Source of the DNA: Allomuricauda sp. F6463D
Lineage (GTDB): Bacteria; Bacteroidota; Bacteroidia; Flavobacteriales; Flavobacteriaceae
Direction: 5' to 3'
Assembly (NCBI RefSeq): GCF_023015965.1
Contig: NZ_JALKAN010000005.1
Span: 60,100-124,099 of the forward strand
DNA length: 64,000 nt
The notes under the pieces are model-generated. The model had not been told where the DNA came from. It saw only the letters and a list, made by a program, of their open reading frames with translations, and did no database searches. The first letter of the stretch is position 1; the number at the start of each line of letters is the position of its first letter. Below are positions 17,656-27,061 of the stretch, piece by piece. Both the position numbers and the translations under genes were made by a program.

Positions 17656-20106
17656 ATGAAAAAGATGAGCTTTTTATTTGCACTATTCCTGTGCACCGTA
17701 TCCCCATTTATATCTTCTGCCAACGAACCCGAAAATGCATTAGGCTCCATTAATGGAATCGTGGTCGACAATCTAACAAGTCAACCCATTCCTTATGCCG
17801 CCGTGGTTATAAAGTCCGAGAACGGCACAAATACCATTACCGGAAGTATCACAACCGATAACGGACAGTTTGAAATTAAAGAGCTTCCCGACGGTGCTTT
17901 TACTTTTGAAGTACAGTTCATCGGATACAAAACGCATTCCCAAAAACTGGTGATTGCCAAAGGCAAACGAAATTTAAACATTGGAACCATTTCTCTTATA
18001 GAAGAAACCAAAGAACTGGAAGGTGTAGAACTGGTAGCCGAACGCACGACCATAGAACAGCGTGTGGACAGAAAGGTGATTAATGTAGGGAAAGACCTTA
18101 CCACCGCTGGTGCTTCGGCGTCGGAAATTATGAACAACATCCCCTCGGTTAATGTAGATTCCCAAACTGGTGACATTACACTGCGTGGAAATTCCAATGT
18201 TAGGGTAATGGTGGACGGTAAGCTTTCCAACGTACCAGTAGCGCAGTTGTTAAAACAAATTCCATCCACAGCCATAAAATCCATAGAGCTGATCACCAAC
18301 CCATCTGCCAAATACAATCCAGAGGGAATGAGTGGCATTATCAACATTGTATTGCACAAAAACGCCAATATTGGCTTCAATGGAAATGTGAACATGGGGC
18401 TCACTAAGGGTATCGAGGCCAAATTCAATAGCTCCATAGATTTGAACTACCGAAATGGAAAATTCAACTTTTATGGAAACTACGGAAACAACATTGGGAA
18501 ATGGGTCAATGATGGGAACATTCTAAGGATAGATGAAAATTCACGTCAAAATTTTGATTTCGTGAACAACAATAAATCCCATCTATATAAATTGGGTGTA
18601 GATTTTTATCTAAATGATAAAAACACCATATCCTTTTTTACCAATCAGAATATTTATGACGGAAAAGGAACTGGTCAAACCCAAGTCATTTACTTGAACG
18701 ATATGTCCAGAAATGTGACCCAACGCTTCTTTGATGACTCCAATAACCAAAGTGAGCAGTACAACTTTGATTATAAACTGGATTTTAACAAGGAGGGACA
18801 TAACATAGAACTGGAGATAGACCATAATCAATTTGAAAGTGAGCAAGACGCCGATTTTAGTTCTACCGGTGCATCTACTTATCCTAATTATATGGACTTT
18901 GTGGATACCGAACGAACACAGACCACTGCTAATTTGGATTATGTGAACCCATTGGACAGCATCTCCAAATTGGAGGTTGGACTACAATCCAGAAATTTTG
19001 AGACTCAGGTGGATTATTCCTCCACTGGACAATCATTTAATTCCAATGGCGAATTGACTCCTACTCCATCCACCAAATTTGTGTACGACATGGATATTTA
19101 TTCTGCCTACGCAACTTTTGGACAATCATATGAAAAATGGTCCTATCAAATGGGCGTGCGTATCGAGGATGTACAAGTAAAAGCGGACACTAATGCTGTG
19201 CGCGCCTTTACCGATAAGTATACCGAAATATACCCATCTGCATTTGTAACATATAAACCAAATGAAAAAGACCAACTACAAATTAGCTATAGTAGACGTG
19301 TAGACAGACCAGGCCTGCAACAGGTAAACCCAATCAGGGAATTTGCCACCCCATTGTTGTCTGCCTTTGGAAATCCAAATTTAGTCCCCCAGTTCACCAA
19401 TTCTTACGAAATCAATTACACAAAGCGAATTGAAAATGGGAGTATTACCGGAGGTGTGTTTTACAGAAGTATTTCAGACGAGATAAACAGAGCGGTGTAT
19501 ATAGATCGATTAGACTTGAACAAAACCATACTCACCTTTGATAATTTTGACAATACCTCTGCATACGGCATTGAACTGTCCACCAACTACAAACCCATAA
19601 AATGGTGGAGCATCAACGGTAGTTTCGACCTGTTCTCCCAAACCCAAACAGGACTTACCGAATCATTGAACAGTACCGACCCAGACCCAAGTGAAGAGGA
19701 TATCGTTGAAGAAATGGTAAAAATTGATAACACGGCATGGAACCTTAGAATGAACAACAGCTTTACCATAAATAAAAAACTCACCTTACAAGCTTTTGGA
19801 TTTTATCGGGGCAAAAACAAAAGCATACAGTTTGATGCGAAACCTATGTACTTTGTAAACTTAGGTGCACGTTACAGCTTTGCTGAAGGTAAAGGAACTT
19901 TAAGTGTCAACTATAACGATATTTTCAATACCATGCGTTTTGCGTTCGAGGGAGATTATCCTTACGCTCAAGAAGGGGAGTTCAATTGGGAAAGCAATAA
20001 TGTTTACGTAGGGTTATCATATCGTTTTGGAAGTGGTAAAAACCGAGCAAAACAACGTAAAAATAGGGATAGCAATACCAAACAGGGCGGTGGCGGCATC
20101 CTATAA
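17656..20106 (+). CDS. Outer-membrane beta-barrel protein (TonB-dependent receptor-like)
   Basis: 816-residue outer-membrane protein. A signal peptide ends near ISSANEPE. Residues about 32-115 are a CarboxypepD_reg-like domain (GSINGIVVDN, PIPYAAVVIK), about 130-225 a plug-like region (SEIMNNIPSVNVD, NPSAKYNPEGMSGIINI) and the remainder a barrel rich in aromatic/Asn strands. It ends in a basic tail (KNRAKQRKNRD) after the last strand. This is the flavobacterial 'outer membrane beta-barrel family' rather than a SusC. The ligand is unknown. The leader just before the ATG shares a 17-base block with the DUF4252 lipoprotein gene. Confidence 0.9.
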   Translation: MKKMSFLFALFLCTVSPFISSANEPENALGSINGIVVDNLTSQPIPYAAVVIKSENGTNTITGSITTDNGQFEIKELPDGAFTFEVQFIGYKTHSQKLVIAKGKRNLNIGTISLIEETKELEGVELVAERTTIEQRVDRKVINVGKDLTTAGASASEIMNNIPSVNVDSQTGDITLRGNSNVRVMVDGKLSNVPVAQLLKQIPSTAIKSIELITNPSAKYNPEGMSGIINIVLHKNANIGFNGNVNMGLTKGIEAKFNSSIDLNYRNGKFNFYGNYGNNIGKWVNDGNILRIDENSRQNFDFVNNNKSHLYKLGVDFYLNDKNTISFFTNQNIYDGKGTGQTQVIYLNDMSRNVTQRFFDDSNNQSEQYNFDYKLDFNKEGHNIELEIDHNQFESEQDADFSSTGASTYPNYMDFVDTERTQTTANLDYVNPLDSISKLEVGLQSRNFETQVDYSSTGQSFNSNGELTPTPSTKFVYDMDIYSAYATFGQSYEKWSYQMGVRIEDVQVKADTNAVRAFTDKYTEIYPSAFVTYKPNEKDQLQISYSRRVDRPGLQQVNPIREFATPLLSAFGNPNLVPQFTNSYEINYTKRIENGSITGGVFYRSISDEINRAVYIDRLDLNKTILTFDNFDNTSAYGIELSTNYKPIKWWSINGSFDLFSQTQTGLTESLNSTDPDPSEEDIVEEMVKIDNTAWNLRMNNSFTINKKLTLQAFGFYRGKNKSIQFDAKPMYFVNLGARYSFAEGKGTLSVNYNDIFNTMRFAFEGDYPYAQEGEFNWESNNVYVGLSYRFGSGKNRAKQRKNRDSNTKQGGGGIL

Positions 20107-20163
20107 GAAATATTGATGCTCTGTATTCGAGTGTTGGTTGGTTATCTTGTGAGGGCATCAATC

Positions 20164-20197
20164 AAAAAACCCCGGGCACAAAGGCTCGGGGTTTTAT
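20164..20197. terminator. Bidirectional rho-independent terminator
   Basis: Stem AACCCCGGGC/GCTCGGGGTT (one G-T wobble) with a short loop, with A-run to the left and T-run to the right. It lies between the converging beta-barrel gene and fabH and can end both transcripts. Confidence 0.88.
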
Positions 20198-20218
20198 TTT
20201 ATTTGTACTAATTGAAAC

Positions 20219-21226
20219 TTACCATCTTATAACCACACTGCCCCAAGTAAAGCCACTTCCAAAGGCAGCAAGCACCACCACATCACCTTCTTTGATTTTT
20301 CCAGATTCCCATGCTTCCGTCAAAGCAATTGGAATAGATGCGGCCGTAGTGTTCCCATACTTCATGATATTATTAAAAACTTGGTCGTCCTTTAATCCAA
20401 ATTTCTTTTGGATAAATTGGGAAATCCTCAAGTTGGCCTGATGGGGTATCAGCATATCAATATCTGTAGGAGCTAAATTATTTTTACCCAACCCTTCCAT
20501 GATTACCTCACTAAAGCGGACTACTGCATTTTTAAACACAAACTGCCCATTCATGTGGGGGTAGTATGATGTATCTTCGGGATCGGCATCTTCAATAATA
20601 TCGGTTACCCAACGTTTACCCATACCCGGGGCAACCAAAGAGAGTTCTTCGGCATGTTGCCCTTCTGAATGTAAATGTGTTGATAAGATTCCTTTTGATG
20701 TATCCTCTTCACGGGTAAGAACAGCAGCACCTGCTCCATCCCCAAAAATTACGGAAACGCCTCTACCTCTTGTGGTCATATCCAAACCATGTGAATGTAG
20801 TTCAGAGCCAATAACGAGCACATTTTTGTACATGCCGCTTTTAATGTACTGGTCGGCAACGGAGATACCGTAAACAAATCCGGAACATTGATTTCTTACA
20901 TCAAGTGCGCCGACGGTTTTTAGACCCAAATCGCGCTGAACCAGCACTCCCGGTCCTGGGAAATAATAATCTGGGCTCAGCGTTGCAAAAACAATAAAAT
21001 CTATATCATCTTTATCAATACCCGCACGTTCAATTGCCTTTTCAGCTGCCTTTACGCCCATCGTTGTAGTCGTATCGGTACCTTGTACAACATGGCGCCT
21101 TTCTTTTATCCCTGTGCGCTCTTGTATCCATTCGTCATTCGTGTCCATCACTTTAGACAAATCGTCGTTAGTGACCACATTCTCAGGGACATAAAATCCC
21201 AATCCTGATATTCTTGAGTTATACAT
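20219..21226 (-). CDS. fabH: Beta-ketoacyl-ACP synthase III FabH
   Basis: 335-residue condensing enzyme that joins an acyl-CoA primer with malonyl-ACP to begin fatty-acid synthesis. The catalytic Cys is in VRNQCSGFVYG, the His in LIPHQANLRI and the Asn in GNTTAASIPIAL. The length is typical. It stands alone, away from rpmF/plsX, so it may be one of several FabH paralogues that flavobacteria carry for branched primers or other products. Confidence 0.94.
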   Translation of the reverse strand: MYNSRISGLGFYVPENVVTNDDLSKVMDTNDEWIQERTGIKERRHVVQGTDTTTTMGVKAAEKAIERAGIDKDDIDFIVFATLSPDYYFPGPGVLVQRDLGLKTVGALDVRNQCSGFVYGISVADQYIKSGMYKNVLVIGSELHSHGLDMTTRGRGVSVIFGDGAGAAVLTREEDTSKGILSTHLHSEGQHAEELSLVAPGMGKRWVTDIIEDADPEDTSYYPHMNGQFVFKNAVVRFSEVIMEGLGKNNLAPTDIDMLIPHQANLRISQFIQKKFGLKDDQVFNNIMKYGNTTAASIPIALTEAWESGKIKEGDVVVLAAFGSGFTWGSVVIRW

Positions 21227-21323
21227 TACAAAGTTCTTAAATAATGAATCATTAAAAAATCCTTAACTAAAAAACGGAAAAGTAAAAAAATATATCCCAG
21301 GAACTGAATATTTATCAATAAAA

Positions 21324-22634
21324 TTAGTCCATGTATCTTTTAAATTGGTTCACTTCCACTTTAGCTTTAAGGTCGTGCAAGAGATTATAAAGTCCAAAAA
21401 ACGTACGGTTTATGTACAAAAAATGTTTTGACCCACGGTTTCCGTTCATTTTCCGGATTTGCTCATCCTTGGAATACCTTTCACTAAGGTTGGCGATGTT
21501 GGACCAAAAATCTTTATCCCCAAAATCGAATGTTTCTTTATGGAACGGAGAAGTAAAAATGGTGAGCATTTCTTTGAATAGAGCTTTAAAAAATTGTAGC
21601 TCCTCTTCCGAATCCGTATGCGTTAGGATTTCCAATTCATACAGCTTTTCCATAAACACCTTATCGTTATTGATGTTCTCTTCTTTCGCCAATTCAAAAT
21701 AAGGTACATAAAACTCTTCTGGTATTTCTTTGATGCATCCAAAATCTATGGCAATCAACTCTCCTCTGGGACTAACCAAAAAGTTGCCTGGATGCGGGTC
21801 GGCATGTACTTTTCGTAATTTATGGATTTGAAACATGTAAAAATCCCAAAGTGCCTGTCCCAAATTATGCGCCAATTTTTCATCAAAATCGGTTTGGGTG
21901 AACTCCCCTAAATGGGTTCCTTCCATCCAGTCCATCGTTAAAATACGCTGACTGGAGAGTTCCCGGTAATATCTTGGGAATTTTATGTTCGGTATTATGG
22001 AGCATTCCGTTGTAATTTCATGACTTTGCTCCAACTCCAAAATATAGTTGGTCTCCTCAACCAACTTATGTTCTATTTCCTTGAAATATTTATCGGAATC
22101 CTTCCCTTTTAAATTGAACATTTTGACTGCAACAGGCTTTACCAAGGCCAAATCACTACTAATACTTTCTGCTACCCCTGGATATTGAATCTTGACTGCC
22201 AGTTTTTTACCATTCTTTTCGGCTCTGTGTACTTGTCCAATACTGGCAGCGTTCACTGCCTCTTTTTCAAATTCATCAAAAACATCCTCTGGATACTCCC
22301 CTAAATATTTATTGAAGGTTTTACGTACCAATGGTGCCGATAGAGGGGGAACTGAGAATTGGGACAGGGAAAATTTTTCCACATAGGCCCGGGGCAAAAG
22401 GTTTTTTTCCATACTGAGCATTTGTGCCACTTTGAGGGCACTTCCCTTCAAACTTTTGAGTCCATCGTAAATATCTTCGGCATTATTTTGGTCCAGAGTG
22501 TCTTTTGAGGTCTCGGAATCAACCAGTTTTTTTCCATAGTACTTCACGTAGTTGCCGCCAATTTTGACCCCTGTCTTCACAAGCTTTCCTGCTCTTTCAA
22601 TTTTCCCTGTGGGAATGGTATCCAAACTTTTCAT
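21324..22634 (-). CDS. ABC1/AarF/UbiB family atypical kinase
   Basis: 436-residue protein of the UbiB/ABC1 (COQ8-like) atypical kinase family. It has a KxGQ-like segment (LKGSALKVAQML), the AVKIQYPGV lysine strand, the VHADPHPGNF catalytic loop and the IDFGCIKEIP metal loop. No C-terminal membrane helices are evident, unlike canonical UbiB. It lies five bases after a TetR-type gene and is surely cotranscribed with it. Flavobacteria make menaquinone, so a role in quinone or lipid handling is inferred only from the family. Confidence 0.9.
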   Translation of the reverse strand: MKSLDTIPTGKIERAGKLVKTGVKIGGNYVKYYGKKLVDSETSKDTLDQNNAEDIYDGLKSLKGSALKVAQMLSMEKNLLPRAYVEKFSLSQFSVPPLSAPLVRKTFNKYLGEYPEDVFDEFEKEAVNAASIGQVHRAEKNGKKLAVKIQYPGVAESISSDLALVKPVAVKMFNLKGKDSDKYFKEIEHKLVEETNYILELEQSHEITTECSIIPNIKFPRYYRELSSQRILTMDWMEGTHLGEFTQTDFDEKLAHNLGQALWDFYMFQIHKLRKVHADPHPGNFLVSPRGELIAIDFGCIKEIPEEFYVPYFELAKEENINNDKVFMEKLYELEILTHTDSEEELQFFKALFKEMLTIFTSPFHKETFDFGDKDFWSNIANLSERYSKDEQIRKMNGNRGSKHFLYINRTFFGLYNLLHDLKAKVEVNQFKRYMD

Positions 22635-22639
22635 CGGCC

Positions 22640-23296
22640 TTATACAAATTTTTCCTTGTAGAGGAATTTTCCAAAGTCCACGATTTTCTCCAATGGTGCA
22701 CTTTCAAATATTTGAAAAATAGTAGTTACGGATTTCTCTATGGCAATGTCTGTTTTTTCAAAACCGGGAGAGCCATCTTCCATCCAAAATTTTAAAATGA
22801 ACATAAACTGTAACCATGCGCCTTCGGAGAACAAAGGAGCATTATATTTAAAGATTTTTAAGTTCTTCTGATCATTACGCTCTTCAATGAGCGTGGAAGC
22901 AAAATCCTTAATTCTTTTTCGGAGACCTTTAAGCTGCATAAGTCCTTCCAAGGAGTATTTATGTTCTTTCATTATAAACAATACATAACTCCGGTTCAAT
23001 GTAAGGTTCTCAAAAAACGTGAAGAAAAAGGTAAGCATCTTTTCCTCATTGGTCATTGAGGCATATTGCTTGTTCTTTTCCATCAGCGCATAACTATTGT
23101 CAAAGAATTTGTTCCAAATGGTTTGCTGCAATGCTTCCAACGAACCAAAGAAACCATAAAATTCTTCTTCCTTTATCTTCTGTTCTTTACAGAACTTGAA
23201 TACCGAGCTCGGCCCTTTTTCTTTTTCCAATACAGACCTCATGTACAGGCTTATAATTTTATCCTCGGTGATTTTGGGTTTTGCAGTTTTTGCCAT
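22640..23296 (-). CDS. TetR/AcrR family transcriptional regulator
   Basis: 218-residue protein with an N-terminal TetR helix-turn-helix (KITEDKIISLYMRSV, EEEFYGFFGSLEAL) and a helical ligand-binding part. The frame continues to 23410, but the preceding residues are encoded by a palindrome and do not resemble a regulator, so I start at the ATG at 23296 (MAKTAKPKI). It forms an operon with the ABC1 kinase gene. The perfect palindrome 59 bases upstream is the obvious candidate operator for autoregulation. Confidence 0.88.
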   Translation of the reverse strand: MAKTAKPKITEDKIISLYMRSVLEKEKGPSSVFKFCKEQKIKEEEFYGFFGSLEALQQTIWNKFFDNSYALMEKNKQYASMTNEEKMLTFFFTFFENLTLNRSYVLFIMKEHKYSLEGLMQLKGLRKRIKDFASTLIEERNDQKNLKIFKYNAPLFSEGAWLQFMFILKFWMEDGSPGFEKTDIAIEKSVTTIFQIFESAPLEKIVDFGKFLYKEKFV

Positions 23297-23354
23297 TGTA
23301 TTTCTTTTAAGTTTTGTTAAAACATGAGTATGGTATCGGACTTGAACTTTTAAA

Positions 23355-23386
23355 GAAAATGCACTTTCAAGCGAAAGTGCATTTTC
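23355..23386. promoter_or_regulatory. Perfect 32-bp palindrome upstream of the TetR gene (candidate operator)
   Basis: Arms GAAAATGCACTTTC and GAAAGTGCATTTTC are perfect inverted repeats of 14 bases around AAGC. There is no T-run on either side, so it is not a normal terminator. It lies in the 316-base gap between the TetR gene and htpG. The rest of that gap (23387-23612) is AT-rich, with no further gene or clear promoter match. Confidence 0.6.
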
Positions 23387-23612
23387 ACAACCTAACCAAT
23401 AAATAAACAAATTTGTTATAGTAAAACTGTTTCATAGCAAATTTCCCATAACACTGTAAATATAATATTTTGTTTAATGTTTTTTATATTTTAATAAACA
23501 AAGTTTTGTTAAATCTTTTTTCAACTCATAATGCCAACTAAATGTCAGTTTGTCATATTTAACAATGTGGTATTTTTTTTGACTGAATAGACTAAAAGAA
23601 AAAAATTAAACG

Positions 23613-25499
23613 ATGGCAACAGGTAAAATCAATGTTTCAGTAGAGAACATTTTTCCCTTGATCAAAAAATTTCTGTACAGTGACCACGAAATTTTCCTAA
23701 GGGAACTTATTTCCAACGCTACGGATGCAACCTTAAAGTTAAAACACCTCACTTCAATCGGAGAGGCCAAGGTAGAGTACGGCAACCCAATGATCGAGGT
23801 AAAAGTGGATAAGGAGAACAAACGCATCCATATTGTGGACCAAGGAATTGGTATGACAGAGGAAGAAGTGAAAAAGTACATTAACGAAGTAGCTTTTTCC
23901 GGAGCGGAGGAATTTTTGGACAAATACAAGGATGCAGGTAAAGATTCTGGTATCATCGGACATTTTGGCCTTGGTTTCTATTCTGCGTTTATGGTGGCGG
24001 AAAAAGTAGAGATCATCACAAAAAGTCATAAAGATGAGCCTGCAGTGCATTGGAGCTGTGACGGTTCTCCCGAATTCACCATTGAACCAAGCGACAAAAC
24101 CGAAAGAGGTACGGAAATCGTACTACACATTGCAGAAGATTCCACGGAGTTTTTGGAAGATGCCAGGATTCGTGAACTATTGGTCAAATACAATAAGTTC
24201 ATGCCCATTCCAATCAAATTTGGAACAAAAACAGAAACGCTTCCAAAACCAGAGGATGCTAAAGAAGATGATCCCGCACCAACCAAGGAGGTGGATGACA
24301 TTATCAACAATCCAAACCCTGCTTGGACCAAACAACCTGCCGATTTAAAGGAAGAGGATTATAAGAGCTTTTACCGGGAACTATATCCAATGCAATTTGA
24401 GGAACCATTGTTCCACATCCATTTGAACGTGGATTATCCGTTCAATCTAACGGGTATTCTGTATTTCCCTAAGCTTACCAATGACCTGAGCATTCAAAAA
24501 GATAAAATTCAATTATATCAAAACCAAGTATTCGTAACGGATAATGTGGAAGGTATTGTTCCTGAGTTTTTGACCATGCTCAAAGGGGTCATTGATTCAC
24601 CGGACATTCCTTTGAACGTATCCAGGTCTTATCTGCAGGCTGATGGCGCCGTGAAGAAAATCTCTTCCTACATCACCAGAAAAGTGGCAGACAAATTAAG
24701 CTCTCTCTTCAAAAATAATCGTGAGGATTTTGAGCAGAAATGGAACGACATTAAAGTAGTGATCGAATACGGAATGCTATCCGAGGACAAGTTCTTTGAA
24801 AAAGCAGATAAATTCGCTCTTTATCCAACAATTGATGGTGATTTTTACACTTTTGAAGAGTTAGAAGCCAAAATCAAGGACAACCAGACTGACAAAGATG
24901 ACAAATTGGTAGTGTTGTATGCTTCCGACAAAGAAGCACAACACAGTTATATCGAAGCAGTAAAGAGCAAAGGATATGAAGTGCTTTTATTGGATTCTCC
25001 TATCGTACCACATTTGATGCAGAAACTGGAGACATCCAAAGAAAATCTGTCTTTTGTACGCGTAGATGCCGATCATGTGGACAACCTCATCAAAAAAGAG
25101 GATACAACAATTTCTAAACTGTCCGAAGAGGAAAAAGAGAAAGTAAAGACCGAAATTGAAGAAGTGACCAAGGATAAAGGGTACACCATTCAAATGGAGG
25201 CCATGGAAAGTAGTGCTTCACCATTTATTATTACCGAGCCGGAATTTATGAGAAGAATGAAAGAGATGCAACAAACCGGAGGTGGTGGTATGTTTGGTAT
25301 GGGCAATATGCCAGATATGTACAATCTTATTGTTAACACCAACCACGAGTTGGTAAGCGAAATCTTGAACACCAAGACTGCTAAAAAACGTCAACGGTTG
25401 ATTAACCAATCCTTGGATTTGGCACGCTTATCAAAAGGATTGTTGAAAGGCGAAGAGCTTACAAACTTTATTGCCCGAAGCTATGATATGATCAAATAA
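23613..25499 (+). CDS. htpG: Molecular chaperone HtpG (Hsp90)
   Basis: 628-residue bacterial Hsp90. The GHKL ATPase domain shows ELISNATDA, DQGIGMTEEE and GHFGLGFYSAF; the middle domain carries IPLNVSRSYLQ; the C-terminal dimerisation domain follows. A roughly 35-residue acidic/Pro insertion (near 208-245, EDAKEDDPAPTKEVDD) and a Gly/Met-rich stretch near 550-567 (GGGMFGMGNMPDM) are notable but seen in Bacteroidota homologues. It is monocistronic, with a terminator directly after. Confidence 0.97.
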   Translation: MATGKINVSVENIFPLIKKFLYSDHEIFLRELISNATDATLKLKHLTSIGEAKVEYGNPMIEVKVDKENKRIHIVDQGIGMTEEEVKKYINEVAFSGAEEFLDKYKDAGKDSGIIGHFGLGFYSAFMVAEKVEIITKSHKDEPAVHWSCDGSPEFTIEPSDKTERGTEIVLHIAEDSTEFLEDARIRELLVKYNKFMPIPIKFGTKTETLPKPEDAKEDDPAPTKEVDDIINNPNPAWTKQPADLKEEDYKSFYRELYPMQFEEPLFHIHLNVDYPFNLTGILYFPKLTNDLSIQKDKIQLYQNQVFVTDNVEGIVPEFLTMLKGVIDSPDIPLNVSRSYLQADGAVKKISSYITRKVADKLSSLFKNNREDFEQKWNDIKVVIEYGMLSEDKFFEKADKFALYPTIDGDFYTFEELEAKIKDNQTDKDDKLVVLYASDKEAQHSYIEAVKSKGYEVLLLDSPIVPHLMQKLETSKENLSFVRVDADHVDNLIKKEDTTISKLSEEEKEKVKTEIEEVTKDKGYTIQMEAMESSASPFIITEPEFMRRMKEMQQTGGGGMFGMGNMPDMYNLIVNTNHELVSEILNTKTAKKRQRLINQSLDLARLSKGLLKGEELTNFIARSYDMIK

Positions 25500-25526
25500 C
25501 TTTAGTTTTATCATAATCAACAAGGC

Positions 25527-25557
25527 AAACCGCTCATCATGAGCGGTTTTTCTTTTT
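25527..25557 (+). terminator. Rho-independent terminator after htpG
   Basis: Stem AAACCGCTCA/TGAGCGGTTT with a short loop, followed by TTTTCTTTTT. It begins 27 bases after the htpG stop. Confidence 0.9.
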
Positions 25558-25744
25558 ATAACTATCTTGGTTGGATAAATCTATAATGCTGTAAGCAACA
25601 ATGACCACAACAGCCCTGCCTTTAAAAAAATTTAAGATTCCCATGAACAGCAAGATTGGGAGTTAAAATTGAGGATCTCTGGTTTTACCATTTTTGGACT
25701 TCTAGCGGCTTGGAAACTGTTTTGGTATTTTAAAAATTAAAGAT

Positions 25745-26101
25745 ATGGCCCCATGGCATCTGTACTTAATGACTGGAATGTATGTGCTGGCAGGAGCAAT
25801 GCATTTTATAAAACCAAAAATGTACATGCGCATTATGCCTCGGTACCTTCCTTCCCATAAATTTTTGGTGCATTTAAGCGGTTTTACGGAAATCTTATTG
25901 GGAATAGGCCTTTGTTTTGAGCAAACCCAAAAACTAAGTACTTTCGGAATTATCTTGATGTTGGTAGCATTTTTGCCCGTACATTTTTACATGCTTTCAA
26001 GTAAAAAAGCATCTGCCGGCATTCCCAAATGGATATTGATTCTTCGAATACCCCTTCAATTCTTTTTGATGTATTGGGCTTATTACTATGTTTACCTTTA
26101 A
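25745..26101 (+). CDS. DoxX-like small membrane protein
   Basis: 118 residues with four predicted transmembrane segments (LYLMTGMYVLAGAMHF, LVHLSGFTEILLGIGL, IILMLVAFLPVHFYM, LQFFLMYWAYYYV). The pattern and the HFIKPKMYMRIMP loop fit the DoxX/DoxD-like group of quinone-associated inner-membrane proteins. Function is unknown. The 245 bases before it hold the htpG terminator and an AT-rich stretch with no convincing gene. Confidence 0.8.
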   Translation: MAPWHLYLMTGMYVLAGAMHFIKPKMYMRIMPRYLPSHKFLVHLSGFTEILLGIGLCFEQTQKLSTFGIILMLVAFLPVHFYMLSSKKASAGIPKWILILRIPLQFFLMYWAYYYVYL

Positions 26102-26146
26102 AAGAGCGTTTTACCCAAAAGTCAAAACCCATTTGGAAAAATATAA

Positions 26147-26311
26147 TACATAACTTTTTTTCACCTCTTACAGATATTGGCAGTGCTAACTTTTTCGCAT
26201 CCACAATGGTATATTGTTCAGTTATCGATGGAGATGTATTCTTTTTATCTTTCTGAAATTGGGCTATTGGTAGGTTATAACATGACCAAGAAACTGGAAA
26301 AGGACGATTAA
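26147..26311 (+). other. Possible short or decayed membrane-protein ORF ending at a terminator
   Basis: Between DoxX and MOSC, one frame is open from 26147 to a TAA at 26309-26311. It encodes a hydrophobic stretch (LLQILAVLTF) followed by YLSEIGLLVGYNMTKKLEKDD. The stop codon sits in the loop of a terminator hairpin, a common arrangement for real genes. No ATG precedes the hydrophobic part. A second frame (ATG 26088 to TAA 26151-26153, ending HLEKYNT) leads into it, so a frameshifted remnant is possible. I do not recognise the product. Confidence 0.25.
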
Positions 26312-26323
26312 GTTGTCCTTTTT
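26298..26323 (+). terminator. Rho-independent terminator
   Basis: Stem AAAAGGAC/GTCCTTTT with a 9-base loop, followed by more T. It ends transcripts coming from the DoxX gene and the short ORF. Confidence 0.7.
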
Positions 26324-26378
26324 AATATTTAGACAATGAACCACTTCCACAAGCGATGGTTTTTTATAACTTGCTATC

Positions 26379-27011
26379 ATGAAAGTTATCTCTACCAACC
26401 TCGGGGCACCCACTAAAATTATTTGGAACGGCAAGAAAACATCGACAGGCATTTATAAATTTCCTGTGGAATCACCGCTTTTATTGGATATAGAGGACGT
26501 TCAAGGTGATACAGTCGTAGATAGAAAACATCATGGAGGCATTTATAAAGCTTGTTATTTGTTTGCTGCTGACCACTATCCCTATTGGAAAGAAAAATAC
26601 CCCCACCTGAAATGGGATTGGGGCATGTTTGGTGAAAATTTGACCATGGAGGGATTGGATGAATCACAAATTAAAATTGGCAGCATTTATAAACTGGGTA
26701 CTGCAATGGTCCAAATAACGCAACCACGGGAACCTTGTTACAAATTAGGCATTAGGTTTGGCGACCAAGGGATATTAAAACAGTATATCGACCATGGTTT
26801 TCCCGGCACCTACGTACGTGTTGTGGAGCGGGGAACAGTTACCGTTGGAGATTCCATGGAACTTGTGGAGGAATCCAAAAGCCCTTTGACCGTACAACAA
26901 TTCTATAATTTTATTTTCTCACCAAAAAAGGACCAAGAATTGGCACAACAGGTAATCCACAATCCTGCGATTCCATTGAGCAAAAGGGAAAAATTTAAAA
27001 AATGGGCATAA
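26379..27011 (+). CDS. MOSC domain protein (YiiM-like)
   Basis: 210-residue MOSC-domain protein. The conserved Cys thought to contact molybdenum cofactor sulfur is in QPREPCYKLGIRFG. Other family landmarks are DRKHHGGIYKACYLF, GMFGENLT and FPGTYVRVVERG. The C-terminal tail (SPLTVQQFYNFIF) matches YiiM-type proteins, linked in E. coli to detoxification of N-hydroxylated bases. The gene stands alone. Confidence 0.9.
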   Translation: MKVISTNLGAPTKIIWNGKKTSTGIYKFPVESPLLLDIEDVQGDTVVDRKHHGGIYKACYLFAADHYPYWKEKYPHLKWDWGMFGENLTMEGLDESQIKIGSIYKLGTAMVQITQPREPCYKLGIRFGDQGILKQYIDHGFPGTYVRVVERGTVTVGDSMELVEESKSPLTVQQFYNFIFSPKKDQELAQQVIHNPAIPLSKREKFKKWA

Positions 27012-27034
27012 AAAAAGGGAGCCTCTCGGCTCCC
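27010..27034 (-). terminator. Rho-independent terminator, minus strand
   Basis: Stem GGGAGCC/GGCTCCC with a 4-base loop; the T-run is on the minus strand only (A-run at 27010-27016). It serves the small secreted-protein gene, not the MOSC gene. Confidence 0.85.
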
Positions 27035-27061
27035 AATGCACATAAAAATTAACTAAACAAA

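Noticed and set aside
25660..25741. Tiny hydrophobic peptide frame upstream of the DoxX gene (ends KLFWYFKN)
   Set aside because: It is only about 24 codons, starts at TTG with stops close upstream, and has no independent support.
27010..27034. Terminator for the MOSC gene
   Set aside because: The T-run follows the hairpin only on the minus strand, so it belongs to the small secreted-protein gene.
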